Positions 25,627 to 33,937 of a stretch of DNA of 64,000 bases are shown here, one piece after another. Both the position numbers and the translations under genes were made by a program. The notes beneath the pieces were generated by a model, which made no database searches, was not told the origin of the DNA, and was given only the letters and a program-made list of their open reading frames with translations. Source of the DNA: Streptomyces cadmiisoli (GTDB lineage: Bacteria > Actinomycetota > Actinomycetes > Streptomycetales > Streptomycetaceae); the NCBI RefSeq assembly GCF_003261055.1, contig NZ_CP030073.1, positions 3,720,001-3,784,000 on the forward strand, in the 5' to 3' direction. Within the stretch, counting starts at the first letter, position 1. Each line of letters starts with the position of its first letter.

Positions 25627-26262
25627 GTGAGCTCCCATCCACCGATACCCACCCGGGTCGTGCTGCTGTGCGGGCCCTCCGGCTCCGGCAAGTCCCTCGT
25701 CTCCGCCCGTTCCGGCCTGCCGGTGCTGCGGCTCGACGACTTCTACAAGGAGGGCGCCGACCCCACGCTGCCGCAGGTGCCGGGGAGCTCGGACATCGAC
25801 TGGGACCACCCGGAGTCCTGGGACGCCGCCGCCGCCGTCGCCGCGATCGAGCGACTGTGCCGCACGGGGCGCACCGAGGTCCCGGTCTACGACATCTCGC
25901 TCAGCGCCCGCACCGGCGAGAACACCGTCGACATCGGCCGGACCCCGCTGTTCATCGCCGAGGGCGTCTTCGCCGCCGAGATCGTCCGGCGCTGCCGCGA
26001 ACTCGGGGTGCTGGCCGACGCGCTGTGCCTGAGCCGCGGCCCGCTGCGCACCTTCCGCCGCCGCTTCGTGCGCGATCTGAAGGAGGGCCGCAAGTCGGTG
26101 CCGTTCCTGCTGCGCCGCGGCTGGCGCCTGATGCGTGCCGAGCGTTCCATCGTGGCCCGGCAGACCGCGCTCGGCGCCCACGCCTGCGACAAGGACGAGG
26201 CGATGGGACGGCTGGCGGCCGCGGCGGCGGGACGGTCCACGACGCTGCGCACGGCCGCCTGA
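25627..26262 (+). CDS. Uridine kinase-like P-loop kinase
   Basis: A 211-residue nucleoside/nucleotide kinase family protein. Walker A GPSGSGKS lies at about 16-23, and LRLDDFYKEGADPTLP matches the LDDFY substrate segment of uridine kinases; DIDWDHPESWD and PLFIAEGVFA (Walker B-like) follow. It probably phosphorylates a nucleoside, plausibly uridine or cytidine, with ATP or GTP, which would suit the surrounding nucleoside genes, but no shared operator is present at its promoter. GTG 25627 is chosen because homology starts at VSSHPPIPTRVVLLCG; an upstream GTG at 25558 would add 23 unconvincing residues. Confidence 0.82.
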   Translation: MSSHPPIPTRVVLLCGPSGSGKSLVSARSGLPVLRLDDFYKEGADPTLPQVPGSSDIDWDHPESWDAAAAVAAIERLCRTGRTEVPVYDISLSARTGENTVDIGRTPLFIAEGVFAAEIVRRCRELGVLADALCLSRGPLRTFRRRFVRDLKEGRKSVPFLLRRGWRLMRAERSIVARQTALGAHACDKDEAMGRLAAAAAGRSTTLRTAA

Positions 26263-26408
26263 CCCGGACGCCGCGCACACACGCGAAAGCGGGACCGGAC
26301 GGACCCCCCGGCCCTCCAGCCCCGCTTCCGTACCACTCCCCCGTGGTCCCCCCGGACCCCGCTTTCCCCCGTGCTCCCCCCGGTGGGCGCTCCCCCGCGC
26401 CCCCGCCG

Positions 26409-27191
26409 TCAGGCGACAAGCTCCCCGAAGGCGTGCTGCTCGTCACGGCCGAAGCTGAGGACCTCGTCCTCCCGCAGCCTGCGGAGCGACCGCCAGATGC
26501 TGGACTTCACCGTGCCGACACTGATGTCGAGGATCTCCGCGATCTCCGGGTCCGTGCGGCCCTCGTAGTAGCGGAGGACCAGCATGGTGCGCTGGAGCTC
26601 GGGCAGCCGGGCCAGCGCCTGCCACAGGACCGCGCGCAGCTCGGTGCCGCGCATCGCGTCCGTGTCGCCGGCCGTCTCCGGCAGTTCCTCGGTCGGGTAC
26701 TCGTTCAGCTTGCGGCGGCGCCACGCGCTGATGTGCAGGTTGGTCATGGTGCGGCGGAGGTATCCGCCGACCGCCGCCTTGTCACTGATCCGGTCCCACG
26801 CCTTGTACGTCGAGAACAGCGCGCTCTGCAGCAGGTCCTCGGCCTCGAAGCGGTCACCGGTGAGGTGGTAGGCGGTGGCGTACAGGGAGGCGCGGCGTTC
26901 CTGGACGTAGGCGGTGAATGCCGCTTCGGCATCCGCCGTCTCCGTCGGCGCGCAACGCTCCCCCGATTCCTCCCTGTACGCGGCTCCCCCGTGTGTTTCC
27001 CCCGTGAAACCGTCAACCACCGTCATGTAGGGCTGAAGCCCCGGCTGTGCATGCGCGGTGTGCTGACGCCCGGTGCCGCGAGCGCACCCCCGCCCGCTCA
27101 CGGCACCGGACTTCTCGGAACCCCGGTGCGTGTTCACGTCGTGCAGACGCGTGATCACTGCGCTGGTGCTGATGCCGTGCAGCGTGTTCAT
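26409..27191 (-). CDS. sigQ: RNA polymerase sigma factor SigQ
   Basis: A 260-residue ECF-type sigma factor with an 80-residue N-terminal extension. Region 2 (about 90-160: SLYATAYHLTGDRFEAEDLLQ, then RRTMTNLHISAWRRRK) and region 4 (about 190-245: LPELQRTMLVLRYYEGRTD, VGTVKSSIWRSLRRLRED) are intact. It is divergent from afsQ1-afsQ2; in S. coelicolor SigQ opposes the antibiotic-stimulating effect of AfsQ1/Q2 (family knowledge). The ATG at 27191 has a GGGGGG stretch upstream; a second ATG 55 codons later is a possible shorter start. The shared promoter region contains an AfsQ1-type direct repeat. Confidence 0.9.
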   Translation of the reverse strand: MNTLHGISTSAVITRLHDVNTHRGSEKSGAVSGRGCARGTGRQHTAHAQPGLQPYMTVVDGFTGETHGGAAYREESGERCAPTETADAEAAFTAYVQERRASLYATAYHLTGDRFEAEDLLQSALFSTYKAWDRISDKAAVGGYLRRTMTNLHISAWRRRKLNEYPTEELPETAGDTDAMRGTELRAVLWQALARLPELQRTMLVLRYYEGRTDPEIAEILDISVGTVKSSIWRSLRRLREDEVLSFGRDEQHAFGELVA

Positions 27192-27299
27192 CTCGCGCCC
27201 CCCGTCGTGGACTTGCCCGTGTTCTGTCTTGCTCGGTCCTGCTTCCTTGCCCGTGCCGAAAAGCTTGCCGGGGTCACTTCATGGACGTGTCCGCCGACT

Positions 27300-27315
27300 G
27301 TCACAGACCTGTCAC
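27300..27315. promoter_or_regulatory. AfsQ1 box between sigQ and afsQ1
   Basis: GTCAC-n6-GTCAC at 27300-27304 and 27311-27315 matches the reported AfsQ1 direct-repeat consensus GTnAC-n6-GTnAC. It lies 120 bases before afsQ1 and 109 before sigQ, so it could serve either gene. Confidence 0.7.
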
Positions 27316-27434
27316 AGGGGTCGGCTCGTATGTCGTTCCTACGAGACGTACAAACCGGTCACGGAGCAGAGCGGTACGGCTACGCACCTGCCCGAGTGTC
27401 GAAACGCCACCCCACCATGGGCCAGAATGAGCCC

Positions 27435-28112
27435 GTGCCTTCCCTGTTGCTGATCGAGGACGACGACGCCATCCGAACGGCCCTGGAGCTCTCACTGACG
27501 CGCCAGGGACATCGCGTGGCGACCGCTGCCAGCGGAGAGGACGGTCTGAAGCTGCTGCGTGAGCAGCGGCCGGATCTGATCGTGCTGGATGTGATGCTGC
27601 CCGGTATCGACGGGTTCGAGGTGTGCCGGCGCATCCGGCGCACGGACCAGTTGCCGATCATTCTGCTGACCGCGCGCAGCGACGACATCGACGTGGTCGT
27701 CGGCCTGGAGTCCGGAGCCGACGACTATGTCGTCAAACCGGTGCAGGGCCGGGTGCTGGACGCGCGGATCCGGGCGGTGCTGCGCCGCGGTGAGCGGGAG
27801 TCGAACGACGCGGCGACCTTCGGCAGCCTGGTCATCGACCGTGCGGCGATGACCGTGACGAAGAACGGCGAGGACCTCCAGCTGACCCCGACCGAGCTGC
27901 GGCTGCTGCTCGAACTGAGCCGGCGGCCGGGACAGGCGCTGTCGCGGCAGCAGTTGCTGCGTCTGGTGTGGGAGCACGACTACCTGGGCGACTCGCGGCT
28001 CGTGGACGCCTGTGTCCAGCGGCTGCGCGCCAAGGTCGAGGACGTGCCGTCGTCCCCGACACTGATCCGTACCGTGCGGGGTGTGGGCTACCGGCTGGAT
28101 CCGCCTCAGTGA
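27435..28112 (+). CDS. afsQ1: Two-component response regulator AfsQ1
   Basis: The 225-residue OmpR/PhoB-type regulator has a receiver domain (1-115) with acidic pocket EDDD and phosphoacceptor Asp52 in IVLDVMLPG, and a winged-helix DNA-binding domain (about 130-222; SRLVDACVQRLRAKVE). With AfsQ2 it controls antibiotic production and nitrogen-related genes in S. coelicolor, and its own region. The GTG at 27435 lies seven bases past CAGAAT (27423-27428), so translation looks leaderless. It overlaps afsQ2 through GTGA. Confidence 0.95.
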   Translation: MPSLLLIEDDDAIRTALELSLTRQGHRVATAASGEDGLKLLREQRPDLIVLDVMLPGIDGFEVCRRIRRTDQLPIILLTARSDDIDVVVGLESGADDYVVKPVQGRVLDARIRAVLRRGERESNDAATFGSLVIDRAAMTVTKNGEDLQLTPTELRLLLELSRRPGQALSRQQLLRLVWEHDYLGDSRLVDACVQRLRAKVEDVPSSPTLIRTVRGVGYRLDPPQ

Positions 28113-29710
28113 CGAAGGGGCAAGGGGGTCTCCGCGGCTGGGCCGCGGCACGCAAGGGAGTTCTGTCGGCGCTGCGTTTCACCAGCCTGCGGCTGCGGCT
28201 GGTCGTGGTGTTCGGGCTGGTGGCGTTGACCGCGGCGGTGTCCGCGTCCGCCATCGCGTACTGGCTCAACCGTGAGGCCGTGCTCACCCGCACCCAGGAC
28301 GCGGTGCTGCGCGACTTCGAGCAGGAGATGGAGAACCGGGCGGGCGCGCTGCCCGAGCACCCCGGCCAGGACGAGCTCCAGAGCACCGCGGGCCAGATGG
28401 CGAGCAGCAGCCAGCGGTTCAGTGTGCTGCTCGTCGCCGAGGACGCGAACGGGCGCACGGTGTACGGCAGTTCCGGCGGCCTCAACGACGGCTTCGCCCT
28501 GACGGACGTACCGGAGTCGCTGCGTACGGCCGTCGCCGAGGAGCAGCCGCTGACCTCCGGGAACAAGTCGCCGTACCACCTGTACTGGCAGCGGATCGTC
28601 GACGACGGCACCCCGTACCTGGTGGCGGGCACCCGCGTGATCGGCGGCGGTCCGACCGGGTACATGCTCAAGTCGCTGGAGCCGGAGGCCAAGGACCTCA
28701 ACTCGCTGGCCTGGTCGCTGGGCATCGCCACCGGTCTCGCGCTGATCGGTTCCGCGCTGCTCGCGCAGGCCGCCGCGACGACCGTGCTCAAGCCCGTGCA
28801 CCGGCTCGGGGTCGCCGCGCGGCGGCTCGGCGAGGGCCAGCTCGACACCCGGCTGCGGGAATCGGGCACCGACGAACTGGCGGAACTGTCACGGACGTTC
28901 AACCGGACCGCGGAGGCGCTGGAGAAGCGGGTCGCCGACATGGCCGCGCGGGACGAGGCCTCGCGCCGGTTCGTCGCCGACATGAGTCACGAGCTGCGCA
29001 CGCCGCTGACCGCGATCACCGCCGTGACGGAGGTGCTGGAGGAGGAGCTGGACTCCGAGAGCGGCGGCATCGACCCGATGATCGAGCCCGCGGTACGGCT
29101 CGTGGTGAGCGAGACCCGGCGGCTGAACTCCCTCGTGGAGAACCTGATGGAGGTCACCCGCTTCGACGCGGGCACCGCCCGGCTGGTCCTGGACAACGTC
29201 GACGTCGCGGACCAGATCACCGCCTGCATCGACGTACGGGCCTGGCTCGACGCGGTGGAACTGGACGCGGAGCGCGGTATCCACGCCCGCCTCGACCCGC
29301 GCCGACTGGACGTGATCATGGCCAATCTGATCGGCAACGCGCTCAAGCACGGCGGTTCGCCGGTGCGGGTGTCCGTGCGGGAGCACCAGGGCGACCGCGA
29401 CGGGGCCGACGAGGGCAAGGCGGGCGCGGAGGTCGTGATCCAGGTGCGGGATCACGGGCCCGGCATCCCCGAGGACGTCCTGCCGCACGTCTTCGACCGG
29501 TTCTACAAGGCGAGCGCCTCCCGGCCGCGCTCCGAGGGCAGCGGGCTCGGCCTGTCCATCGCCCTGGAGAACGCGCACATCCACGGCGGCGAGATCACCG
29601 CCGCCAACTCCCCGGAGGGCGGCGCGGTGTTCACGCTGCGGCTGCCGCGGGACGCCTCGGCGCTGGCGGCCGAGGAGGAGCGCTCGATGGAGAGGGGGGA
29701 CCTCCGATGA
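28109..29710 (+). CDS. afsQ2: Two-component sensor histidine kinase AfsQ2
   Basis: A 533-residue membrane kinase. Two transmembrane helices (about 25-48 and 198-220) bracket an extracellular sensor domain; a HAMP linker (about 222-275) leads to the dimerisation domain with phosphoacceptor His294 in DMSHELRTPLT, then the ATP-binding domain with N box LIGNALKHGG, G1 DHGPGIPE and G2 GSGLGLSI. It phosphorylates AfsQ1. The GTG overlaps the afsQ1 stop codon (GTGA), and the lipoprotein gene that follows overlaps by ATGA, so the three are translationally coupled. The start is set by this overlap. Confidence 0.94.
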   Translation: MTKGQGGLRGWAAARKGVLSALRFTSLRLRLVVVFGLVALTAAVSASAIAYWLNREAVLTRTQDAVLRDFEQEMENRAGALPEHPGQDELQSTAGQMASSSQRFSVLLVAEDANGRTVYGSSGGLNDGFALTDVPESLRTAVAEEQPLTSGNKSPYHLYWQRIVDDGTPYLVAGTRVIGGGPTGYMLKSLEPEAKDLNSLAWSLGIATGLALIGSALLAQAAATTVLKPVHRLGVAARRLGEGQLDTRLRESGTDELAELSRTFNRTAEALEKRVADMAARDEASRRFVADMSHELRTPLTAITAVTEVLEEELDSESGGIDPMIEPAVRLVVSETRRLNSLVENLMEVTRFDAGTARLVLDNVDVADQITACIDVRAWLDAVELDAERGIHARLDPRRLDVIMANLIGNALKHGGSPVRVSVREHQGDRDGADEGKAGAEVVIQVRDHGPGIPEDVLPHVFDRFYKASASRPRSEGSGLGLSIALENAHIHGGEITAANSPEGGAVFTLRLPRDASALAAEEERSMERGDLR

Positions 29711-30327
29711 GGCGGCACGTGCGCCTGCTGGCGCTTCCCCTGCTGACGCTCCCCCTGCTCGGCGGTCTGCTGGCCGGCTGCGGCATCCGGGCCACGGAGG
29801 TGCCGACGGACTTCGGCCCCGCGCCGTCCCGCGCCCAGTGCTCGCTGACCGGGGCGGACACCGCCACCCGGTCCTCGCGCGGGATGCCGGTGCGGGTGTT
29901 CCTGCTGTGCGGTTCGTCGCTGGTGCCCGTCGACCGGACGGTGCGGGTGCCCGAGGGCACGGCGGACTCCGAGCGCCGCGTTCTGGTGGCGCGGGCGCTG
30001 CTGGACGAACTGGCCACGACGCCGTCGGCCCGGGAGGCGGAAGCCGGGTACTCGACGGACGTGCACGGCGGCATCACGGTGCGCGGGCCGGGCGCCGGCG
30101 ACCCCGACGACACCCTTCGCCTGGCCACCGCCCCCGAGGACCTCACCTCGTACTCCCTCGCCCAGATCGTCTGCACCTTCTCCGACTCGGCGGCGGCCGA
30201 GGGCGACGGCTCGGTCATCCTCGGCGGCCCCGGCCGCGAGCGGCCCCTGCGCTACGAGTGCACGGACGAGGTCCGCTCCCGGCCCGGCTCCGTCGAGCCG
30301 CCGTCGACGCGGGTCGCGGGCGGCTGA
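29707..30327 (+). CDS. Lipoprotein co-transcribed with afsQ1/Q2
   Basis: A 206-residue lipoprotein with signal peptide and lipobox LLAGC (lipidated Cys25). The mature part has the features of a GerMN-like exported domain (RVFLLCGSSLVPVDRTV, ALLDELATTP) and four further cysteines (about residues 45, 68, 157, 182) that may form disulfides outside the cell. Its ATG overlaps the afsQ2 stop by four bases, so it probably works with the kinase, for example in sensing at the membrane. That role is inferred from coupling only. Confidence 0.87.
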   Translation: MRRHVRLLALPLLTLPLLGGLLAGCGIRATEVPTDFGPAPSRAQCSLTGADTATRSSRGMPVRVFLLCGSSLVPVDRTVRVPEGTADSERRVLVARALLDELATTPSAREAEAGYSTDVHGGITVRGPGAGDPDDTLRLATAPEDLTSYSLAQIVCTFSDSAAAEGDGSVILGGPGRERPLRYECTDEVRSRPGSVEPPSTRVAGG

Positions 30328-30407
30328 GCCCGGATGTGGCGCATGCCTCGTCCCGGTCGGGGCCGCCGGCCGGAACCGATCGTGCCGGAGGCCGCGTCTA
30401 GGGGATC

Positions 30408-30959
30408 GTGCAGCGTCAAGGCTCCATGGGCGGCAACGCCGCGATCCGCATGCGTGTGACGGGGGGTGTCCTCCTCGTCGCGCATCTCGTGTTCGTCGCC
30501 TGGTGCACGCTGCGTCCACTGGACGTCCCCTGGGTGATGCCCGCCAATCTGCGCCCGCTCGCGGGCATCCGGGCCGATCTGGCGCTGGGCTGGCCCGAGG
30601 CGGCGCGCGGCATCGGGGGCGGGCTCGCGCTGCTGGCGCCGCTGGGTGTCCTGCTTCCGCTGGCCGGGGGGCGGCCGGCCGTCTCGCCGCTGGGTTCGCT
30701 GGCCCGTACGGTCGCGGCCGGGGCGCTGATCTCGCTCACCATCGAGCTGTTGCAGACCGGGGTGCCGGGCCAGGTCGTGGACGTGGACTCGGTGCTGCTG
30801 AACGCCGCGGGTGTGGCGCTCGCGCATGTCGCGGTCGTACCGGCCGGGCGGTACTGGATACGCCGCAGGTCTCAGTCCCGGCTCCGGGAGGCCCTGCGCC
30901 GGGACGAGTCCGCTCAGGGTCGGACCCCGACGATTCCCAGGGTCGGCATCGCCCCGTAG
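30408..30959 (+). CDS. VanZ-like membrane protein
   Basis: A 183-residue protein with about four transmembrane helices. The pattern WCTLRPLDVPW, SLTIELLQTGVPGQVVDVDSVLLNAAGVALA (conserved LQ...DVDDxxxNxxG-like motif in parts) is typical of VanZ-family proteins, some of which confer low-level glycopeptide resistance. The role here is unknown and there are no vancomycin-resistance genes nearby. The GTG at 30408 is the best start; there is no clear ribosome site. The C terminus is basic and cytoplasmic. Confidence 0.8.
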   Translation: MQRQGSMGGNAAIRMRVTGGVLLVAHLVFVAWCTLRPLDVPWVMPANLRPLAGIRADLALGWPEAARGIGGGLALLAPLGVLLPLAGGRPAVSPLGSLARTVAAGALISLTIELLQTGVPGQVVDVDSVLLNAAGVALAHVAVVPAGRYWIRRRSQSRLREALRRDESAQGRTPTIPRVGIAP

Positions 30960-31052
30960 AGTGACGCTTTGCCCCCTTCGTCTCCGTACCGTGGAAGTCA
31001 GTCGAGGCCGCCATCGGGGAAGCCTCGGCACGACGCTCACGAAGGAGTCGCC

Positions 31053-31253
31053 ATGTCCCGCCTCGCCCGTCCCAGCAGCGGCCGGATGATCGGCGGAGTG
31101 TGCGCAGCGCTGGCAGGGCGCTTCGGCACCTCCGCGACAACGATGCGTGTGATCTTCCTGCTGTCCTGTCTGCTGCCGGGGCCGCAGTTCCTGCTCTACC
31201 TCGCGCTGTGGATCCTGCTGCCGTCGGAGAGCAAGTCACGGACGGCCTGGTGA
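31053..31253 (+). CDS. PspC-domain small membrane protein
   Basis: A 66-residue protein that is nearly all PspC domain: RLARPSSGRMIGGVCAALAGRFG, then two hydrophobic segments including VIFLLSCLLPGPQFLLYLALW. PspC proteins help sense envelope stress in enteric bacteria; small actinobacterial forms are uncharacterised. The ATG at 31053 has GGAG six bases before it. A strong bidirectional terminator follows. Confidence 0.85.
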   Translation: MSRLARPSSGRMIGGVCAALAGRFGTSATTMRVIFLLSCLLPGPQFLLYLALWILLPSESKSRTAW

Positions 31254-31296
31254 CCGAGCCCTCCTGAGCGGAACCCCCCCTCCCTCAGGAGAAAGA

Positions 31297-31334
31297 CCGA
31301 TGGGGCGCACCCGGGAAAGGGTGCGCCCCATCGG
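31297..31334. terminator. Strong bidirectional terminator
   Basis: A perfect 16-bp stem (31297-31312 with 31319-31334) and a GGGAAA loop lies between the convergent PspC and small secreted protein genes. A weaker hairpin CTCCTGAG/CTCAGGAG (31261-31291) precedes it. Confidence 0.8.
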
Positions 31335-31352
31335 CATGTGCGAGGCCGGTGC

Positions 31353-31676
31353 TCAGCCCAGCGGGAGGCCGTTCACCGCGCTGCCGTGCGTGGGCAGACC
31401 GCCGAGCAGTGCGGCGACCGGGGCGACCGGGCCCTCGACGGGCTTCGGGCGGGCGGCCTTGCCGGTGGAGAAGCCGGGCTGCGCCTGCGCCAGGGCCTCG
31501 GCCGGGTTGGGCAGCGCCCGGGGGAGGTCCTTCGCCGGCAGCGTCCGGGTGACGCTCTTCAGCGCCTGGCCGGCGTCGGGGACGGCCGGTGCGGCGTCGG
31601 CGGCACCCGCACCGGTGGCGGCGAAGGCGGCACCGAGAGCGGCGACGCCGAGGGTCTTCGCAGCAGACTGCTTCAT
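31353..31676 (-). CDS. Small secreted protein
   Basis: A 107-residue product with a signal peptide (MKQSAAKTLGVAALGAAFA, probable cleavage near GAADAA, residue 28) and a short Ala/Pro/Leu-rich mature part ending in GSAVNGLPLG. There are no cysteines and no motif. The ATG at 31676 has AAGGA about ten bases upstream; an in-frame ATG four codons earlier lacks room for a ribosome site. Function unknown. Confidence 0.68.
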   Translation of the reverse strand: MKQSAAKTLGVAALGAAFAATGAGAADAAPAVPDAGQALKSVTRTLPAKDLPRALPNPAEALAQAQPGFSTGKAARPKPVEGPVAPVAALLGGLPTHGSAVNGLPLG

Positions 31677-31817
31677 GTTGAATTGCATCCTTGACTTGCT
31701 TGAAATGGGATGACGGGGATCGGGAGCGGCCCATGAACGTAAACACGCGACGGCTGGGGCCGCAAACATCGAAATGCGGACGGATTGTGAATGCGCGTCC
31801 GCGTCCCCGTCCCTCGA

Positions 31818-32981
31818 TCAGGCCTCGTCGGACGCGGAATCGCTGGTCGAAGCGGTCTGCTTGAACAGCCATTCGGACTTCAACTCGGCATAGCCGGGCT
31901 TGATCACGTCATTGATCATGGCCAGTCGTTCATCGAAAGGAATGAATGCTGACTTCATAGCATTGACCGAGAACCACTGCATGTCGTCGAGCGTGTAGCC
32001 GAACGCTCCGACCAGGTGCTCGAATTCCCGGCTCATGCTGGTGTGGGACATCAGCCGGTTGTCGGTGTTGACCGTCGCACGGAAGTGCAGCCGGCGCAGC
32101 AGCCCGATGGGGTGCTCGGCGTAGGAACTGGCCGCGCCGGTCTGGAGGTTGGAACTGGGGCACAGCTCCAGCGGGATGCGCTTGTCCCGGACGTACGCGG
32201 CGAGCCGGCCGAGCTTGACGCTCCCGTCCTCGGCGACCTCGATGTCGTCGATGATGCGCACCCCGTGGCCGAGCCGGTCGGCGCCGCACCACTGGAGGGC
32301 CTGCCAGATGGACGGCAGTCCGAAGGCCTCGCCGGCGTGGATGGTGAAGTGGTTGTTCTCCCGCTTGAGGTACTCGAACGCGTCGAGGTGCCGGGTGGGC
32401 GGGTAGCCGGCCTCGGCGCCCGCGATGTCGAAGCCGACGACGCCCTGGTCGCGGTAGCGGTTGGCGAGTTCCGCGATCTCCAGGGCGCGGGCGGCGTGCC
32501 GCATCGCGGTCAGCAGGGCGCCGACCCGGATCCGGTGGCCGTCGGCCCGCGCGGTCCGCTCCCCCTGCCGGAAGCCCTCGTTGACGGCCTCGACGACCTC
32601 TTCGAGGGTGAGCCCGCCCTCCAGGTGCTGCTCGGGGGCGTAGCGCACCTCGGCGTAGACGACGCCGTCCGCGGCGAGGTCCTCCGCGCACTCGGCGGCG
32701 ACCCGGACCAGGGCCTCGCGGGTCTGCATGACGCCGACGGTGTGGGAGAACGTCTCCAGGTACCGCTCCAGGGAGCCGGAGTCGGCGGCCTCGCGGAACC
32801 ACAGGCCCAGCTTGTCGGGATCGGTCTCGGGCAGGGCCGAGTAGCCGCCGGTGTGGGCGAGTTCGACCACGGTGCCGGGCCGCAGCCCGCCGTCGAGGTG
32901 GTCGTGCAGCAGAACCTTGGGTGCCCGGCGGATCTGGTCCGAGCTCGGGGTGTTCCCCATCCGGTCAGTCTGGCTCGTCAT
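31818..32981 (-). CDS. add: Adenosine deaminase
   Basis: A 387-residue zinc enzyme converting adenosine or deoxyadenosine to (deoxy)inosine, which then feeds the phosphorylase. Zinc ligands are in LHDHLDGG (about 26-33) and TIHAGEAFG, with the catalytic Glu in the latter; GHGVRI and the zinc-binding Asp of [10 protein letters not shown] complete the site (many family members have NTDDP). The ATG at 32981 is preceded by TAAAGT (minus strand, 32993-32988) ending seven bases before it, giving leaderless translation. The shared operator lies four bases upstream of that -10 box. Confidence 0.94.
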   Translation of the reverse strand: MTSQTDRMGNTPSSDQIRRAPKVLLHDHLDGGLRPGTVVELAHTGGYSALPETDPDKLGLWFREAADSGSLERYLETFSHTVGVMQTREALVRVAAECAEDLAADGVVYAEVRYAPEQHLEGGLTLEEVVEAVNEGFRQGERTARADGHRIRVGALLTAMRHAARALEIAELANRYRDQGVVGFDIAGAEAGYPPTRHLDAFEYLKRENNHFTIHAGEAFGLPSIWQALQWCGADRLGHGVRIIDDIEVAEDGSVKLGRLAAYVRDKRIPLELCPSSNLQTGAASSYAEHPIGLLRRLHFRATVNTDNRLMSHTSMSREFEHLVGAFGYTLDDMQWFSVNAMKSAFIPFDERLAMINDVIKPGYAELKSEWLFKQTASTSDSASDEA

Positions 32982-32997
32982 TTCGGCACTTTAACTC

Positions 32998-33009
32998 CTA
33001 CGCGCGTAG
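32998..33009. promoter_or_regulatory. Nucleoside-regulon operator, site 3
   Basis: A perfect CTACGCGCGTAG immediately upstream of the add -10 box TAAAGT on the minus strand. It lies between add and the divergent hydrolase gene. Confidence 0.8.
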
Positions 33010-33094
33010 AGCGCGTGGGACGCGAAACCGTCGATACGTAACGGTGACCGTGCGAACGGGTGGCGTACACCAGTGCTTCTGACACTGTTCTGTC

Positions 33095-33856
33095 ATGGCA
33101 CAGCAAGCGACGCCGGTTCGCTCGGCCCGGCTGGGGCGGGCGCTCGGTCCGGAACCGACTGCGGTGAGCGGGGTGGTGCTGCTGCTCCCCGGTGGCGACG
33201 CGACCTCCGCGCGCCGGCCCTCGCCCCTGCTCGCGGCCGCGTCCGTAAGGGGGTTGGGGCGCCGGCTGTCGCGTGCCGGCCGTGACGAGGGCCTGATCGC
33301 GCACATCGTGCACTACCGCTACCGCGGCTGGAACGGCAGCGAGGCGCATCTCGCGCGCGACGCCTCGTGGGCCGCCGACGAGGCGGTACGGCGCTACGGC
33401 GACGTCCCGGTCTGCCTGGCCGGCCGCGACATGGGCGGCCGGGCCGCGCTGCACGCGGGCGGCCACGAGGCCGTCAACTCCGTGATCGCGGTGGCCCCCT
33501 GGCTGCCGGAGGACGATGTCGCGGCGCCGCCCGAACCGGTGAAGCAGCTCGTCGGCCGCAAGGTGCTGATCGTGCACGGCACCAACGACGAGCGCACCGA
33601 CCCGGAGCTGTCGTTCCGGTTCGCGGCACGCGCGAAGAAGGCCAACCGGGACGTCTGCCGGTTCGAAGTCCACGGCGACCGGCACGGGTTGCACCAGTAC
33701 CGCGACGAAGTGCTCTCCCTCGCCGAGGACTTCGCCCTGGGAACCCTGTTCGACCGCGCCTTCTCCCGGCCCGTCGAGGACGCCCTGGCCGCACCACCGC
33801 CCCTGGGCCTGCGCATGCCGCTCGCCGCGGGCTTCGGGCGGTCGCTGCGCCGGTAG
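33095..33856 (+). CDS. Alpha/beta-hydrolase-fold protein with Asp at the nucleophile position
   Basis: A 253-residue cytoplasmic protein of the alpha/beta hydrolase (dienelactone hydrolase-like) fold: GVVLLLPGG near the oxyanion hole, a nucleophile elbow CLAGRDMGGRAAL, and a late VLIVHGTNDERTDPE acid strand and HGDRHGLHQY catalytic His. The elbow has Asp where Ser is usual, as in epoxide hydrolases and haloalkane dehalogenases, so the reaction may pass through an ester of that Asp or the site may be altered. Divergent from add and 113 bases away. Substrate unknown. Confidence 0.75.
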   Translation: MAQQATPVRSARLGRALGPEPTAVSGVVLLLPGGDATSARRPSPLLAAASVRGLGRRLSRAGRDEGLIAHIVHYRYRGWNGSEAHLARDASWAADEAVRRYGDVPVCLAGRDMGGRAALHAGGHEAVNSVIAVAPWLPEDDVAAPPEPVKQLVGRKVLIVHGTNDERTDPELSFRFAARAKKANRDVCRFEVHGDRHGLHQYRDEVLSLAEDFALGTLFDRAFSRPVEDALAAPPPLGLRMPLAAGFGRSLRR

Positions 33857-33937
33857 CCCCGCAACGCCGCCGGGCGCGACCATGGGCCCGGACCCCGCGG
33901 CCCCGGACGCGGTGCGGTGCGGCGGGGCCGAGCGGGG

